Source: CAYJGJ01 sp964367585 (GTDB taxonomy: Bacteria > Bacillota > Clostridia > Peptostreptococcales > Anaerovoracaceae). From it: DNA of 64,000 bases. Position numbers and translations under genes: made by a program. The stretch spans positions 248,001 through 312,000 of the forward strand of contig CAYIYH010000001.1 in assembly GCA_964367585.1 (NCBI GenBank). Direction: 5' to 3'. Under the pieces are notes generated by a model. It saw nothing but the letters and a program-made list of their open reading frames with translations, searched no databases and was not told the DNA's origin. Positions 27,437-35,142 of this stretch are shown one piece after another. Numbering within the stretch: the stretch's first letter is position 1; every line of letters begins with the position of its first letter.

Positions 27437-28522
27437 TTATTTAATATATTCCTTATATATATATGGGCTAGTTGTCGTCCTGAGGACACCACCATAACCT
27501 AATCTAAAGGATACGATATCTCCTACTTTGTATTCTCTATCGCATTTGGTCATGTCTAAGATAATGTGATCGGAACTTCCACCCATTATCTCGATTTGAC
27601 AATCTGTAGGCTCCATGCTACCGAGGTCAGTGTCTTGCTTTCCAATTCCAATTATACCTCTCTTCATGATGCCTCTGTCTTCGTAATATGGTTTTTCGCC
27701 GAATGCGTCAACCCCCACTTCTCCTATAGGGAGCGATGGTTTTTCTTTTAATTCAATTATTTCTGCTTCTAATATAATAGTGTCTCCGGTAGTACCTGGA
27801 AGTTTTGTCTCATATGCGGTATCGTTTCCGAGTAAAAATGCCTCGCCCAGTCTCAAGTTGTTTATGCCTTTTGGCATCTCCCCTTTTTCTATCAAATATA
27901 TGGAGCTTGAGTTTCCACCCGATACCATTTGCAATTGTATGTCGAATTTCTTGGAGATCTTATCTGCTACTTCGACTAGTATAGACAAATTATCATTCTT
28001 AGGAATAATCGCACCGTAACAAGTAAGGTTGACAGCAACTCCGTACAGGTTAATGTTATCCATTTTTAGGATTTGAGCGACTGTTTCATCTATTATTTCT
28101 TCGTCCTGGTAAAAAATTCCTTCTCTAAGGTCTCCCAAATCAATCATCAAGACGATGTCGTGTTTTTTGTTTATCTTCTTTGCCTCATCGTTTAACATTT
28201 TGATAGTCGCAAGTTCTGAGTTAAAACTTATGTCTGCGTATTCTACCACTTCTTTTACTTCACTCTGCATAGGAATTCTGAGTAACAATGTCTTTTTATT
28301 ATTTTCTCTACATGCCTTTTCATACGTTTTGATGTTTTTGATTCTGGAATCCGCCAATATCTCCACGCTTTCGTGTTGAATGAGCATGTTTACTATATTT
28401 TCATCTGCGCAAACGCCTTTTGTGACTACCATAAGAGAGCAGTCTCCCTTTTTAGTTATAGAGGCACAGGCATTCAAGTTTTGTTCGAACTTGCTTAAGT
28501 CAATCGTTAATTTAGGGTACAT
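27437..28522 (-). CDS. orr: Ornithine racemase (PLP, alanine racemase fold)
   Basis: A 361-aa fold-type III PLP enzyme that interconverts L- and D-ornithine and so supplies the D-isomer for OraSE. The PLP lysine is in LMVVTKGVCA. Downstream patterns MIDLGDLREGI and MVSGGNSSSIYL, the latter for phosphate binding, fit the ornithine racemase/YhfX-like branch. The start MYPKLTIDL has GGGAG five bases upstream. Its position divergent from ord-oraE fixes the assignment. Confidence 0.9.
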   Translation of the reverse strand: MYPKLTIDLSKFEQNLNACASITKKGDCSLMVVTKGVCADENIVNMLIQHESVEILADSRIKNIKTYEKACRENNKKTLLLRIPMQSEVKEVVEYADISFNSELATIKMLNDEAKKINKKHDIVLMIDLGDLREGIFYQDEEIIDETVAQILKMDNINLYGVAVNLTCYGAIIPKNDNLSILVEVADKISKKFDIQLQMVSGGNSSSIYLIEKGEMPKGINNLRLGEAFLLGNDTAYETKLPGTTGDTIILEAEIIELKEKPSLPIGEVGVDAFGEKPYYEDRGIMKRGIIGIGKQDTDLGSMEPTDCQIEIMGGSSDHIILDMTKCDREYKVGDIVSFRLGYGGVLRTTTSPYIYKEYIK

Positions 28523-28532
28523 CTTTACTCCC

Positions 28533-28610
28533 GACATATTACAATTATTCATTTCCGTTGGGACATTAGAATTATTCTTATCCGTTGAGGATCCAACAGC
28601 CTAATATGTC
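28533..28610 (-). other. Long-range stem at the orr ribosome-binding site
   Basis: Perfect 9-base pair GACATATTA/TAATATGTC joins the 3' edge of the leader element to the base just before the GGGAG of orr. The enclosed segment holds a GTTG/CAAC hairpin. It could gate translation of orr. Confidence 0.4.
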
Positions 28611-28649
28611 TTACCTTTCTCCCTATAATTATTGTCGCATAGGGTCGAC
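28610..28649 (-). promoter_or_regulatory. Leader element, orr-side copy (pseudoknot-like)
   Basis: Reads GTCGACCCTATGCGACAATA then ATTATAGGGAGAAAGGTAAG on the transcribed strand. GTCG pairs with CGAC, and the loop word CCCTAT pairs with the downstream ATAGGG, giving a compact H-type pseudoknot. A near-identical copy is in the ord leader. Confidence 0.6.
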
Positions 28650-28830
28650 TATATAATTCTGTTTCAAATTTTCTTCATGCTAAAAATTACTACTTAATAA
28701 TTTCAATTATAAACATATTTATAACAAAAAAACAACACCTATAAAATGTTTATTTTTATCTCCTTAAAAATAGAGATAGGAAGCAGGAAATCTTTCGTGC
28801 CGACATAGTGAGCAGATTATGCAAATATTT

Positions 28831-28848
28831 TTGCATATGCAGTGCCGA
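28831..28848 (-). promoter_or_regulatory. Possible sigma-54 promoter for orr
   Basis: CGGCACTGCATATGCA on the minus strand: GG and GC are exactly ten bases apart. It departs from consensus in the first base and in TTGC (ATGC), so it is weaker than the other sites in the window. Confidence 0.4.
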
Positions 28849-29152
28849 TATTTTTGCACTTTTTATTTCCATTATACCAAATCGAATAATTCGTTATTAA
28901 CTCATTATATATTTGGTTCTATCGAAATTCTTATCAAAACACCTTTATTCCAATGATTTCACCCCTTTTTAATCTACATGTTCCTTTTTTATGTCTCCTA
29001 TCCCCCCTTTTTCACCATTTCTTCACAAATATCTTTTGCAGTTTACATCTTAATCTTTCCAAAACCCACACTTACTCGATATATCTTAATATAACAAGTG
29101 TTTTCCCAAGCCCGAAAAATATTTTTAAATTTTTATTCTAAAATTTCCAAAG

Positions 29153-29170
29153 TTGGCACGAAATTTGCAA
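29153..29170 (+). promoter_or_regulatory. Sigma-54 promoter of the ord-oraE operon
   Basis: TTGGCACGAAATTTGCAA matches the -24/-12 consensus TGGCAC-N5-TTGC, with GG and GC ten bases apart. Transcription should start near 29180, giving a leader of about 290 bases. Confidence 0.8.
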
Positions 29171-29337
29171 ATATTTAAAAATTAGTGGCATTAAAAAATT
29201 CAAGTGCAAAACTATCTCACCAAGACTACAAGTCTTTTATCAAAATAATTTATTCGTAAATATAAAAAGCAACTTGCAGATGTCTGAGGTGAGACACTAT
29301 GAATTAACGTTACAATAAACTATTTTATATCTATCAT

Positions 29338-29376
29338 GTCGCCCCTATGCGACAATATCATAGGGAGAAAGGTAAG
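29338..29376 (+). promoter_or_regulatory. Leader element, ord-side copy (pseudoknot-like)
   Basis: Reads GTCGCCCCTATGCGACAATA then TCATAGGGAGAAAGGTAAG. Stem 1 is GTCGC/GCGAC, stem 2 CCCTAT/ATAGGG. It lies about 160 bases after the predicted start of transcription and 95 bases before ord. The following GGTAA can pair with TTACC, and a strong hairpin (AATTAAT...ATTAATT, with inner CACA/TGTG) lies just before the ord ribosome-binding site. Confidence 0.6.
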
Positions 29377-29471
29377 CGTGTTCTAGGAGAGTTTACCAAT
29401 TAATAGATGTACACATTTTGTGACAACTATATTAATTGACTATCCGCTTTAAGAATATGCAAGGTAAGAAA

Positions 29472-30530
29472 ATGGAGAATGTAAAAGTAATTATCTGGGG
29501 ATTAGGTGCTATGGGTGGCGGTGTTGCCGACATGCTTCTTAAGAAAAAAGGTGTTGACATCGTAGCTGTTGCTGGCAGGGGCAAAAAAATTGGCACTTCT
29601 ATGTATGACTATATCAAAACAGATAAAGGCGACAGACCTGACGTAAAAATCCAAGCTTACGAAGATTGCATTACAAAAGGCGCTGCAGATGTAGTTATCC
29701 TTTGTACTGACTCTTTCACAAAAGAAGCTTTCCCAAAAATGAAATATATCTTAGAGCAAGGAATCAACGTAATTTCTTCTGCTGAAGAAATGGCTTTCCC
29801 TCATGCTCAAGATCCAGACTTAGCTGATGAATTAGACAAAATCGCAAAAGCTAATGGCGTATCTATCCTTGGAACAGGTATTAACCCTGGTCACATCATG
29901 GACTTATTAGTTCTTGTTATGACTGGTTGCCTTACTGACGTAGAAGAAATCACTTCTAGAAGAGTTAACTCTCTTTCTCCTTTTGGACCGCTTGTTATGC
30001 ACGAACAAGGTATCGGCATCTCTAAAGAAGAGTTTATGGAAAGAAAGGCTAATGGAACTATGTCTGGTCACGTAGGTTTCGCTGAATCTGTAGGAATGAT
30101 CGCTGAAGGTTTAGGATTGAAGATTAAAGAATTCTCTCAAGACATGATGCCTATCACTACTGATGTAGACAGAAAGTCTCCATACGGATTCGCTGCTGCT
30201 GGTAGCTGCGCAGGAGTTGCTATGACAGCTGAAGCTGTATTAGAAAATGGAATCAAAGTTCACATGGATCACCCTCAACAAATCGAACCAGAACAAATCG
30301 GAGTTCAAACTGGTGACTATGTAATAATCAAAGGTACTCCAAACGTAAATATGGTAAACAGCCCTGAAATCGAAGGTGGCCTTGGAACTATTGCAATGTG
30401 TGCTAACATGATCCCTCAAATCATCAACGCAGAACCTGGTCTTCACACTATGCTTACTCTTCCTATTCCAAGAGCATTAATGGGTGACGTAAGAGATAGA
30501 ATCGACGCAAACAAAAAAATCGTAAAATAA
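29472..30530 (+). CDS. ord: 2,4-diaminopentanoate dehydrogenase
   Basis: A 352-aa NAD(P)-dependent dehydrogenase that oxidatively deaminates 2,4-diaminopentanoate to 2-amino-4-ketopentanoate (AKP). It has an N-terminal Rossmann fold (VIIWGLGAMGGGVADML) and a DapB-like layout with GTGINPGHIMDL. The start MENVKVIIWG was chosen for AAGG eight bases upstream. First gene of the ord-ortA-ortB-oraS-oraE operon. Codon use is strongly biased, as in highly expressed genes. Confidence 0.93.
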   Translation: MENVKVIIWGLGAMGGGVADMLLKKKGVDIVAVAGRGKKIGTSMYDYIKTDKGDRPDVKIQAYEDCITKGAADVVILCTDSFTKEAFPKMKYILEQGINVISSAEEMAFPHAQDPDLADELDKIAKANGVSILGTGINPGHIMDLLVLVMTGCLTDVEEITSRRVNSLSPFGPLVMHEQGIGISKEEFMERKANGTMSGHVGFAESVGMIAEGLGLKIKEFSQDMMPITTDVDRKSPYGFAAAGSCAGVAMTAEAVLENGIKVHMDHPQQIEPEQIGVQTGDYVIIKGTPNVNMVNSPEIEGGLGTIAMCANMIPQIINAEPGLHTMLTLPIPRALMGDVRDRIDANKKIVK

Positions 30531-30542
30531 ATATTGTAAATT

Positions 30543-30642
30543 AATTAACCCGAACCTCTCAGTATTTGCTAATTGCTAGAATGGACGCTTTTTTGCACCC
30601 ATAACTAAAAATTCAAATATCGATGAATTCGGGTTAATTTTT
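30543..30642 (+). terminator. Terminator-like hairpin between ord and ortA
   Basis: A perfect 12-base stem AATTAACCCGAA / TTCGGGTTAATT closes a 73-base loop and is followed by TTTTT. It sits inside the operon, so it would lower expression downstream of ord or act as an attenuator. Confidence 0.6.
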
Positions 30643-30685
30643 AAAACAGTATTAATTTATCACAGATAATTATAGGAGCATAGAA

Positions 30686-30985
30686 ATGGCAAAAAAAGGT
30701 GAATGGGTACGGATACATTCCGTAGTGCTTAAAGCCGATGAAAGAACTGCGAAAATTCCAGAAGACACAAAGAAAACAGACTTGCAAATGTGGACTAAAG
30801 GTACTTTGCAAGAAGATGCCAACATCGGCGATGAAGTCACAATTAAAACCGCTGCAAACAGAATTACAAAAGGAACGTTGGTAGAAGTAAATCCTTACTA
30901 CACCCACAGTTTTGGAGAATTTGTTCCGGAAATAATCGAAATCGACAAAAGATTAAGAAAAGCAGCATTTGGGGGTGATAAATAA
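30686..30985 (+). CDS. ortA: AKP thiolase small subunit OrtA (ornithine pathway copy)
   Basis: A 99-aa small subunit of 2-amino-4-ketopentanoate thiolase, which with OrtB splits AKP and CoA into D-alanine and acetyl-CoA. It has the family pattern KGEWVRIHSVVLKADERTAKIP and YYTHSFGEFVPEI. AGGAG lies seven bases before the start, and the stop overlaps the ortB start (TAATG). Confidence 0.93.
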   Translation: MAKKGEWVRIHSVVLKADERTAKIPEDTKKTDLQMWTKGTLQEDANIGDEVTIKTAANRITKGTLVEVNPYYTHSFGEFVPEIIEIDKRLRKAAFGGDK

Positions 30986-32391
30986 TGGGAATAGCAAAAG
31001 ATTATAATTCCGTAATGGGAAGATCTAACGAAATAATGAAAGAGGCTTTGGGCTTAGACTATAATGAGTTTGAGTCGGGTTCGGTAGCATTTGATTACGA
31101 AACACTTATGAAGTCGACTGGCTACACAATCGATGAAGTCATTAAGATCCAATCAGCAATGGCTGTAGGAAACACTCCTCTAATCGAACTTAAAAACATC
31201 TCCGCACTGTCTAGAAAATATGCAAAGCCAGGTTATGGCGCTAGAATTTTCGTAAAAGACGAGGCTGCAAATGCATCCGGAAGTTTTAAGGCAAGAAGAG
31301 CGGCTTGTGCAGTAGCACATGCAAAAAAATTAGGGTACAAGGGTGTTATGGCTGCAACCTCAGGAAACTACGGTGCGGCGGTTGCATCACAAGCGGCGAT
31401 GCAAGGACTTGAATGCATTATTTGTCAAGAGTGTTATGACTCTAAACAAATAGGGCAACCCGAAATATTAGAAAAAGCAAGAAAATGTGAAGCATATGGC
31501 GCAGAAGTAGTCCAACTCACAGTAGGACCTGAATTATTCTATTCTTTCCTTTCTATATTGGAAGACACAGGATATTTCAATGCTTCATTATATTCACCAT
31601 TTGGTATAGCAGGCGTAGAAACCTTAGGTTATGAAATCGCTATGCAATGCCGTGAATTGGTAGGCAAAGATCCCGAAATGGTAGTTTGTACACATGCTGG
31701 TGGTGGAATGATCACGGGTACTGGCCGTGGATTGCAAAAGGCTGGCTGTGTAGACACACAACTAGTGGCTGCATCTATAGACATGACTGGGTTACACATG
31801 GCTTCCGACACTCAATTTAACAAAAAATCTTGCACTACAGGACATACAGGATTCGGCGTTCCATATGCGACCGATCCGGATCACTCTGATGTTCCAAGAA
31901 GTGCGGCTCGTCCTCTTAGATACATGGACAGATATGTTACTGTAACTCAAGGCGAGATCATGTATATTACTGAAGCACTTGCTAACTTGGAAGGACTTGA
32001 AAGAGGACCTGCTGGAAATACTTCTGTTGCAGCGGCATTCGCATTAGCACAAGACTTACCTGAAGATGCAGTAATAGTTGTAAGTGAAACTGAGTACACT
32101 GGTGCTGGAAAACATATCCAACCTCAATTATCATTTGCTAAAAAGAATGGCATAGAAGTTAAATTTGGAAACCCATCCGAAGAAGACAAACCTGGCGAGA
32201 ATATTGTTTTCCCAGATGACCCATCACTTATCAAGTATAAGGAAAGTGACATGACTAGGTTGAGAACTTCTTTTATTAACAAAGCGTTAAAGCATGTAGG
32301 TGTTACGACTCCTACTGAACAAGATTTAGAATACTTGGCTGTAGAAACAAAAACAGATGTTGCGTTCGTGAAGAGCGTATTAGGATTGTAG
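30985..32391 (+). CDS. ortB: AKP thiolase large subunit OrtB (ornithine pathway copy)
   Basis: A 468-aa fold-type II PLP enzyme related to threonine synthase. The PLP lysine lies in ASGSFKARRA. ATSGNYGAAVA and the phosphate-binding CTHAGGGMITGTGRG are present. It departs from the usual PSGSFKDRRA seen in the second copy at 43810. It makes acetyl-CoA and D-alanine with OrtA. Confidence 0.93.
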   Translation: MGIAKDYNSVMGRSNEIMKEALGLDYNEFESGSVAFDYETLMKSTGYTIDEVIKIQSAMAVGNTPLIELKNISALSRKYAKPGYGARIFVKDEAANASGSFKARRAACAVAHAKKLGYKGVMAATSGNYGAAVASQAAMQGLECIICQECYDSKQIGQPEILEKARKCEAYGAEVVQLTVGPELFYSFLSILEDTGYFNASLYSPFGIAGVETLGYEIAMQCRELVGKDPEMVVCTHAGGGMITGTGRGLQKAGCVDTQLVAASIDMTGLHMASDTQFNKKSCTTGHTGFGVPYATDPDHSDVPRSAARPLRYMDRYVTVTQGEIMYITEALANLEGLERGPAGNTSVAAAFALAQDLPEDAVIVVSETEYTGAGKHIQPQLSFAKKNGIEVKFGNPSEEDKPGENIVFPDDPSLIKYKESDMTRLRTSFINKALKHVGVTTPTEQDLEYLAVETKTDVAFVKSVLGL

Positions 32392-32403
32392 AAAGGACTT
32401 AGA

Positions 32404-32766
32404 ATGAAAAGAGCAGACGATTTTGCAGAAAGAAGAAAACATATCGCTAATCTTTCTGACCAGGAATTATACGACAGATTCTGGGAAATGACAGAAAAAG
32501 TAGTAGATCCACTAATCGAATTGGGAAAGAAAAATACTACTCCATCAGTTGAACGTGCAGTACTATTGAGAATGGGCGTATCTTCTCTTGATACTCAAAA
32601 AATAGTAGAAAATTGCATGGACAGAGGACTTATGGGAAAAGGCGCAGGTCATTGTGTCTACAAACTCTCAAAGATTGACAACATCTCTATAAGAGAAGCA
32701 AGTATACAACTTGCAGAAGGTCAAGGATGGGATAAAGTAGTAGAAGCATTTAAGAAAGGGAAGTAA
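32404..32766 (+). CDS. oraS: D-ornithine 4,5-aminomutase small subunit
   Basis: A 120-aa subunit with the family start RADDFAERRKHIANLSDQELYDRFWEM. With OraE it moves the terminal amino group of D-ornithine from C5 to C4 using adenosylcobalamin and PLP. It lies 12 bases after ortB and one base before oraE. Confidence 0.95.
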   Translation: MKRADDFAERRKHIANLSDQELYDRFWEMTEKVVDPLIELGKKNTTPSVERAVLLRMGVSSLDTQKIVENCMDRGLMGKGAGHCVYKLSKIDNISIREASIQLAEGQGWDKVVEAFKKGK

Positions 32767-32767
32767 T

Positions 32768-34978
32768 ATGTCAGATATGAAACTAAAACCTGATCAAAAA
32801 ATAGACGTTAGAGAAATCCTAAAGGATATCGACAAATATGAACCTCGTAGGAGAGGATGGGAGTGGAGAAAACCTGCTCCAAACTTAGAAATGGGACCTT
32901 TTACTTTCAAAGATGTATCTGAGCCTCTTTCTAATGCTGTAGGACTACCTCCTGCAAAATACTTTGGGGATATCGACCCGCAACCATTGCCTGTAATCAC
33001 TACAGAAATCGCTTCTGGCCGTTTCGAAGATGACATCAGAAGAATGAGAATGGCTGCTTGGCATGGGGCTGACCATATCATGGTTATAAGACATATGGGA
33101 CAATCTCATATCGATGGCCTTATGGAAGGAACTCCACAAGGAATCGGCGGTGTTCCAATCACAAGAAAACAAGTTAGAGCACAAAGAAAAGCTCTTGACT
33201 TAATTGAAGATGAAGTAGGAAGACCTATCAACTATCATTCATACGTATCAGGTGTAGCCGGTCCGGATGTAGCAGTAATGTTTGCAGAAGAAGGAATCAA
33301 CGGAGCGCACCAAGACCCACAATACAACGTACTTTATAGAGATATTAACTGTGTTAGATCTTTCGTTGACGCATGTGAATCTAAAAAAGTAATGGCATGG
33401 GCCGATATCTTACAAATCGACGGAGCACATAATGCAAATGCGACTGCGAGAGAAGCTTGGAAAGTAATGCCTGAACTTATCGTTCAGCACTCTATCAACT
33501 CACTTTTCTCAGAAAAAGTAGGTCTTAAACCTGAAAACATCGCACTTTCAACAGTACCTCCTTCAGCAACTCCAGCTCCTTGCTTATACCTTGACTTACC
33601 ATATGCTGTTGCACTTAGAGACATCTGTAACAGATACAAAATGAGAGCACAACAAAATACTAAGTATATCTGTTCTTCTGTAAGAGAAGCTACAGTTACT
33701 CACGTATTGAACATGTTTATATCTAAACTTACAAGTGCGGATATTCAATCTACGATTACTCCTGACGAAGGAAGAAATGTTCCTTGGCATGTTTATAACA
33801 TTGAAGCGTGTGATACTGCAAAACAAACTTTAGTTGGACTTGACGGACTTATGGATTTCATCGAATTGAAAAAAGACGGTCCTTTAGGTGAACTAACTAG
33901 AGACCTAAAAGAACGTGCCCTACTATTCATGGAAGAAATCGTAGAAGTTGGCGGATACTTCCAAGCAGTTCAAGAAGGATTCTTCGTAGACTCTGCAAAA
34001 TATCCTGAAAGACACGGCGATGGTATTGCAAGACAAATCGAAGGCGGTATCGGATATGGATTCATTTTCGAAAGAGATGAAGACTATATGGCACCTGTAA
34101 CAGCTCACTTCGGAAACAACAATGTTGAACAATACGGCGGAAACCCAGCTGATCCAGCTGCACTTATCGGAGGATGTACATTCGAAGATAGAAGCAAGAT
34201 CGTATTCATCGATGAGCTTGATGAAGATACTGTAGACGCTAGAATCGAAAAAGTTGAAAAATACTTAGATGGAAAAGCAATTACTCCAGAAGTAGAATGG
34301 TGTGGAGACAGAACTATTCAAATGACTATGATGATTCCTGCTAACCATCGTATCGCGGAAGCTACAGCTCTTGAAATTGGTAAAAAACTAGGATTAGAAG
34401 AACCAACTGTAACTTCTAAGGAAGTTTTACAAGAAGCAGAAGGAACTAGAATCGAAATGAAAGGCAAAGTTACTTTTGATATCGATCCAACTACTTTGGT
34501 AATTCCACCAGAACCAAAACACTTAAGCGATGACGAGCTTTATGCTGAAATAGAAGCTAACCCAATCACTGTAGTTTGCGGTACAGTAGGCGAAGACGAG
34601 CACTCTGTAGGCCTTAGAGAAATCATCAACATCAAGCACGGTGGTATCGAAAAATGGGGTATCAAAGTTCACTACTTAGGAACTTCAGTGCCAGTTGAAA
34701 AATTAGTAGATGCTGCTATAGAATTGAATGCTGATGCTATCCTTGCTTCAACAATCATTTCTCACGATAACATCCACTACAAGAACATGAAGAGAATCAA
34801 TGACTTAGCTATAGAAAAAGGTATAAGAGACAAAGTAATGATCGCTGCGGGCGGAACACAAGTAGTTCCTGATGAAGCAATTGCTACTGGTATAGATGCT
34901 GGATTCGGAAGAGATTCACATGGTATAGACGTAGCTACTTTCTTAGTTGAAGAAGCTCGTCGTAGAAGAAACGGATAA
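32768..34978 (+). CDS. oraE: D-ornithine 4,5-aminomutase large subunit
   Basis: A 736-aa catalytic subunit: an N-terminal TIM-barrel part with PLP contacts and a C-terminal Rossmann domain that binds cobalamin base-off. The cobalamin motif DEHSVG (DxHxxG) is near residue 610, and the PLP lysine is probably in INIKHGG a few residues later. The C-terminal DAGFGRDSHGIDV closes the cobalamin fold. Full length and intact. Confidence 0.96.
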   Translation: MSDMKLKPDQKIDVREILKDIDKYEPRRRGWEWRKPAPNLEMGPFTFKDVSEPLSNAVGLPPAKYFGDIDPQPLPVITTEIASGRFEDDIRRMRMAAWHGADHIMVIRHMGQSHIDGLMEGTPQGIGGVPITRKQVRAQRKALDLIEDEVGRPINYHSYVSGVAGPDVAVMFAEEGINGAHQDPQYNVLYRDINCVRSFVDACESKKVMAWADILQIDGAHNANATAREAWKVMPELIVQHSINSLFSEKVGLKPENIALSTVPPSATPAPCLYLDLPYAVALRDICNRYKMRAQQNTKYICSSVREATVTHVLNMFISKLTSADIQSTITPDEGRNVPWHVYNIEACDTAKQTLVGLDGLMDFIELKKDGPLGELTRDLKERALLFMEEIVEVGGYFQAVQEGFFVDSAKYPERHGDGIARQIEGGIGYGFIFERDEDYMAPVTAHFGNNNVEQYGGNPADPAALIGGCTFEDRSKIVFIDELDEDTVDARIEKVEKYLDGKAITPEVEWCGDRTIQMTMMIPANHRIAEATALEIGKKLGLEEPTVTSKEVLQEAEGTRIEMKGKVTFDIDPTTLVIPPEPKHLSDDELYAEIEANPITVVCGTVGEDEHSVGLREIINIKHGGIEKWGIKVHYLGTSVPVEKLVDAAIELNADAILASTIISHDNIHYKNMKRINDLAIEKGIRDKVMIAAGGTQVVPDEAIATGIDAGFGRDSHGIDVATFLVEEARRRRNG

Positions 34979-35032
34979 TTGAATAATTAAATAACAGCTT
35001 GTTTTAACTATAAAATATTTTCGTGAACTGGC

Positions 35033-35058
35033 AAAAGGGCGACAATAGTCGCCCTTTT
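35033..35058. terminator. Bidirectional terminator between oraE and the GRE cluster
   Basis: Stem AAAAGGGCGAC / GTCGCCCTTTT with an AATA loop. T runs on both strands serve oraE (rightward) and the glycyl radical enzyme operon (leftward). Confidence 0.85.
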
Positions 35059-35142
35059 GGCATTATATTCAGAAATGTATTAATATGAAAAGTTATTTTG
35101 CTAGTGCTATAAAATCACAATTTAAGATTGAATATCGCAAAA

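Larger units (their letters stand above)
28523..29471. other. Divergent regulatory region of the two ornithine operons
   Basis: About 950 bases without a gene. It contains one clear and one weaker sigma-54 promoter facing outward, two inverted copies of a conserved leader element (28610-28649 and 29338-29376), and several hairpins. Among these are AAGACT/AGTCTT (near 29222-29236) and the long pair TCTCACC/GGTGAGA (about 29214-29297). The central 28850-29150 is AT-rich, with nothing I can name. Confidence 0.7.
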
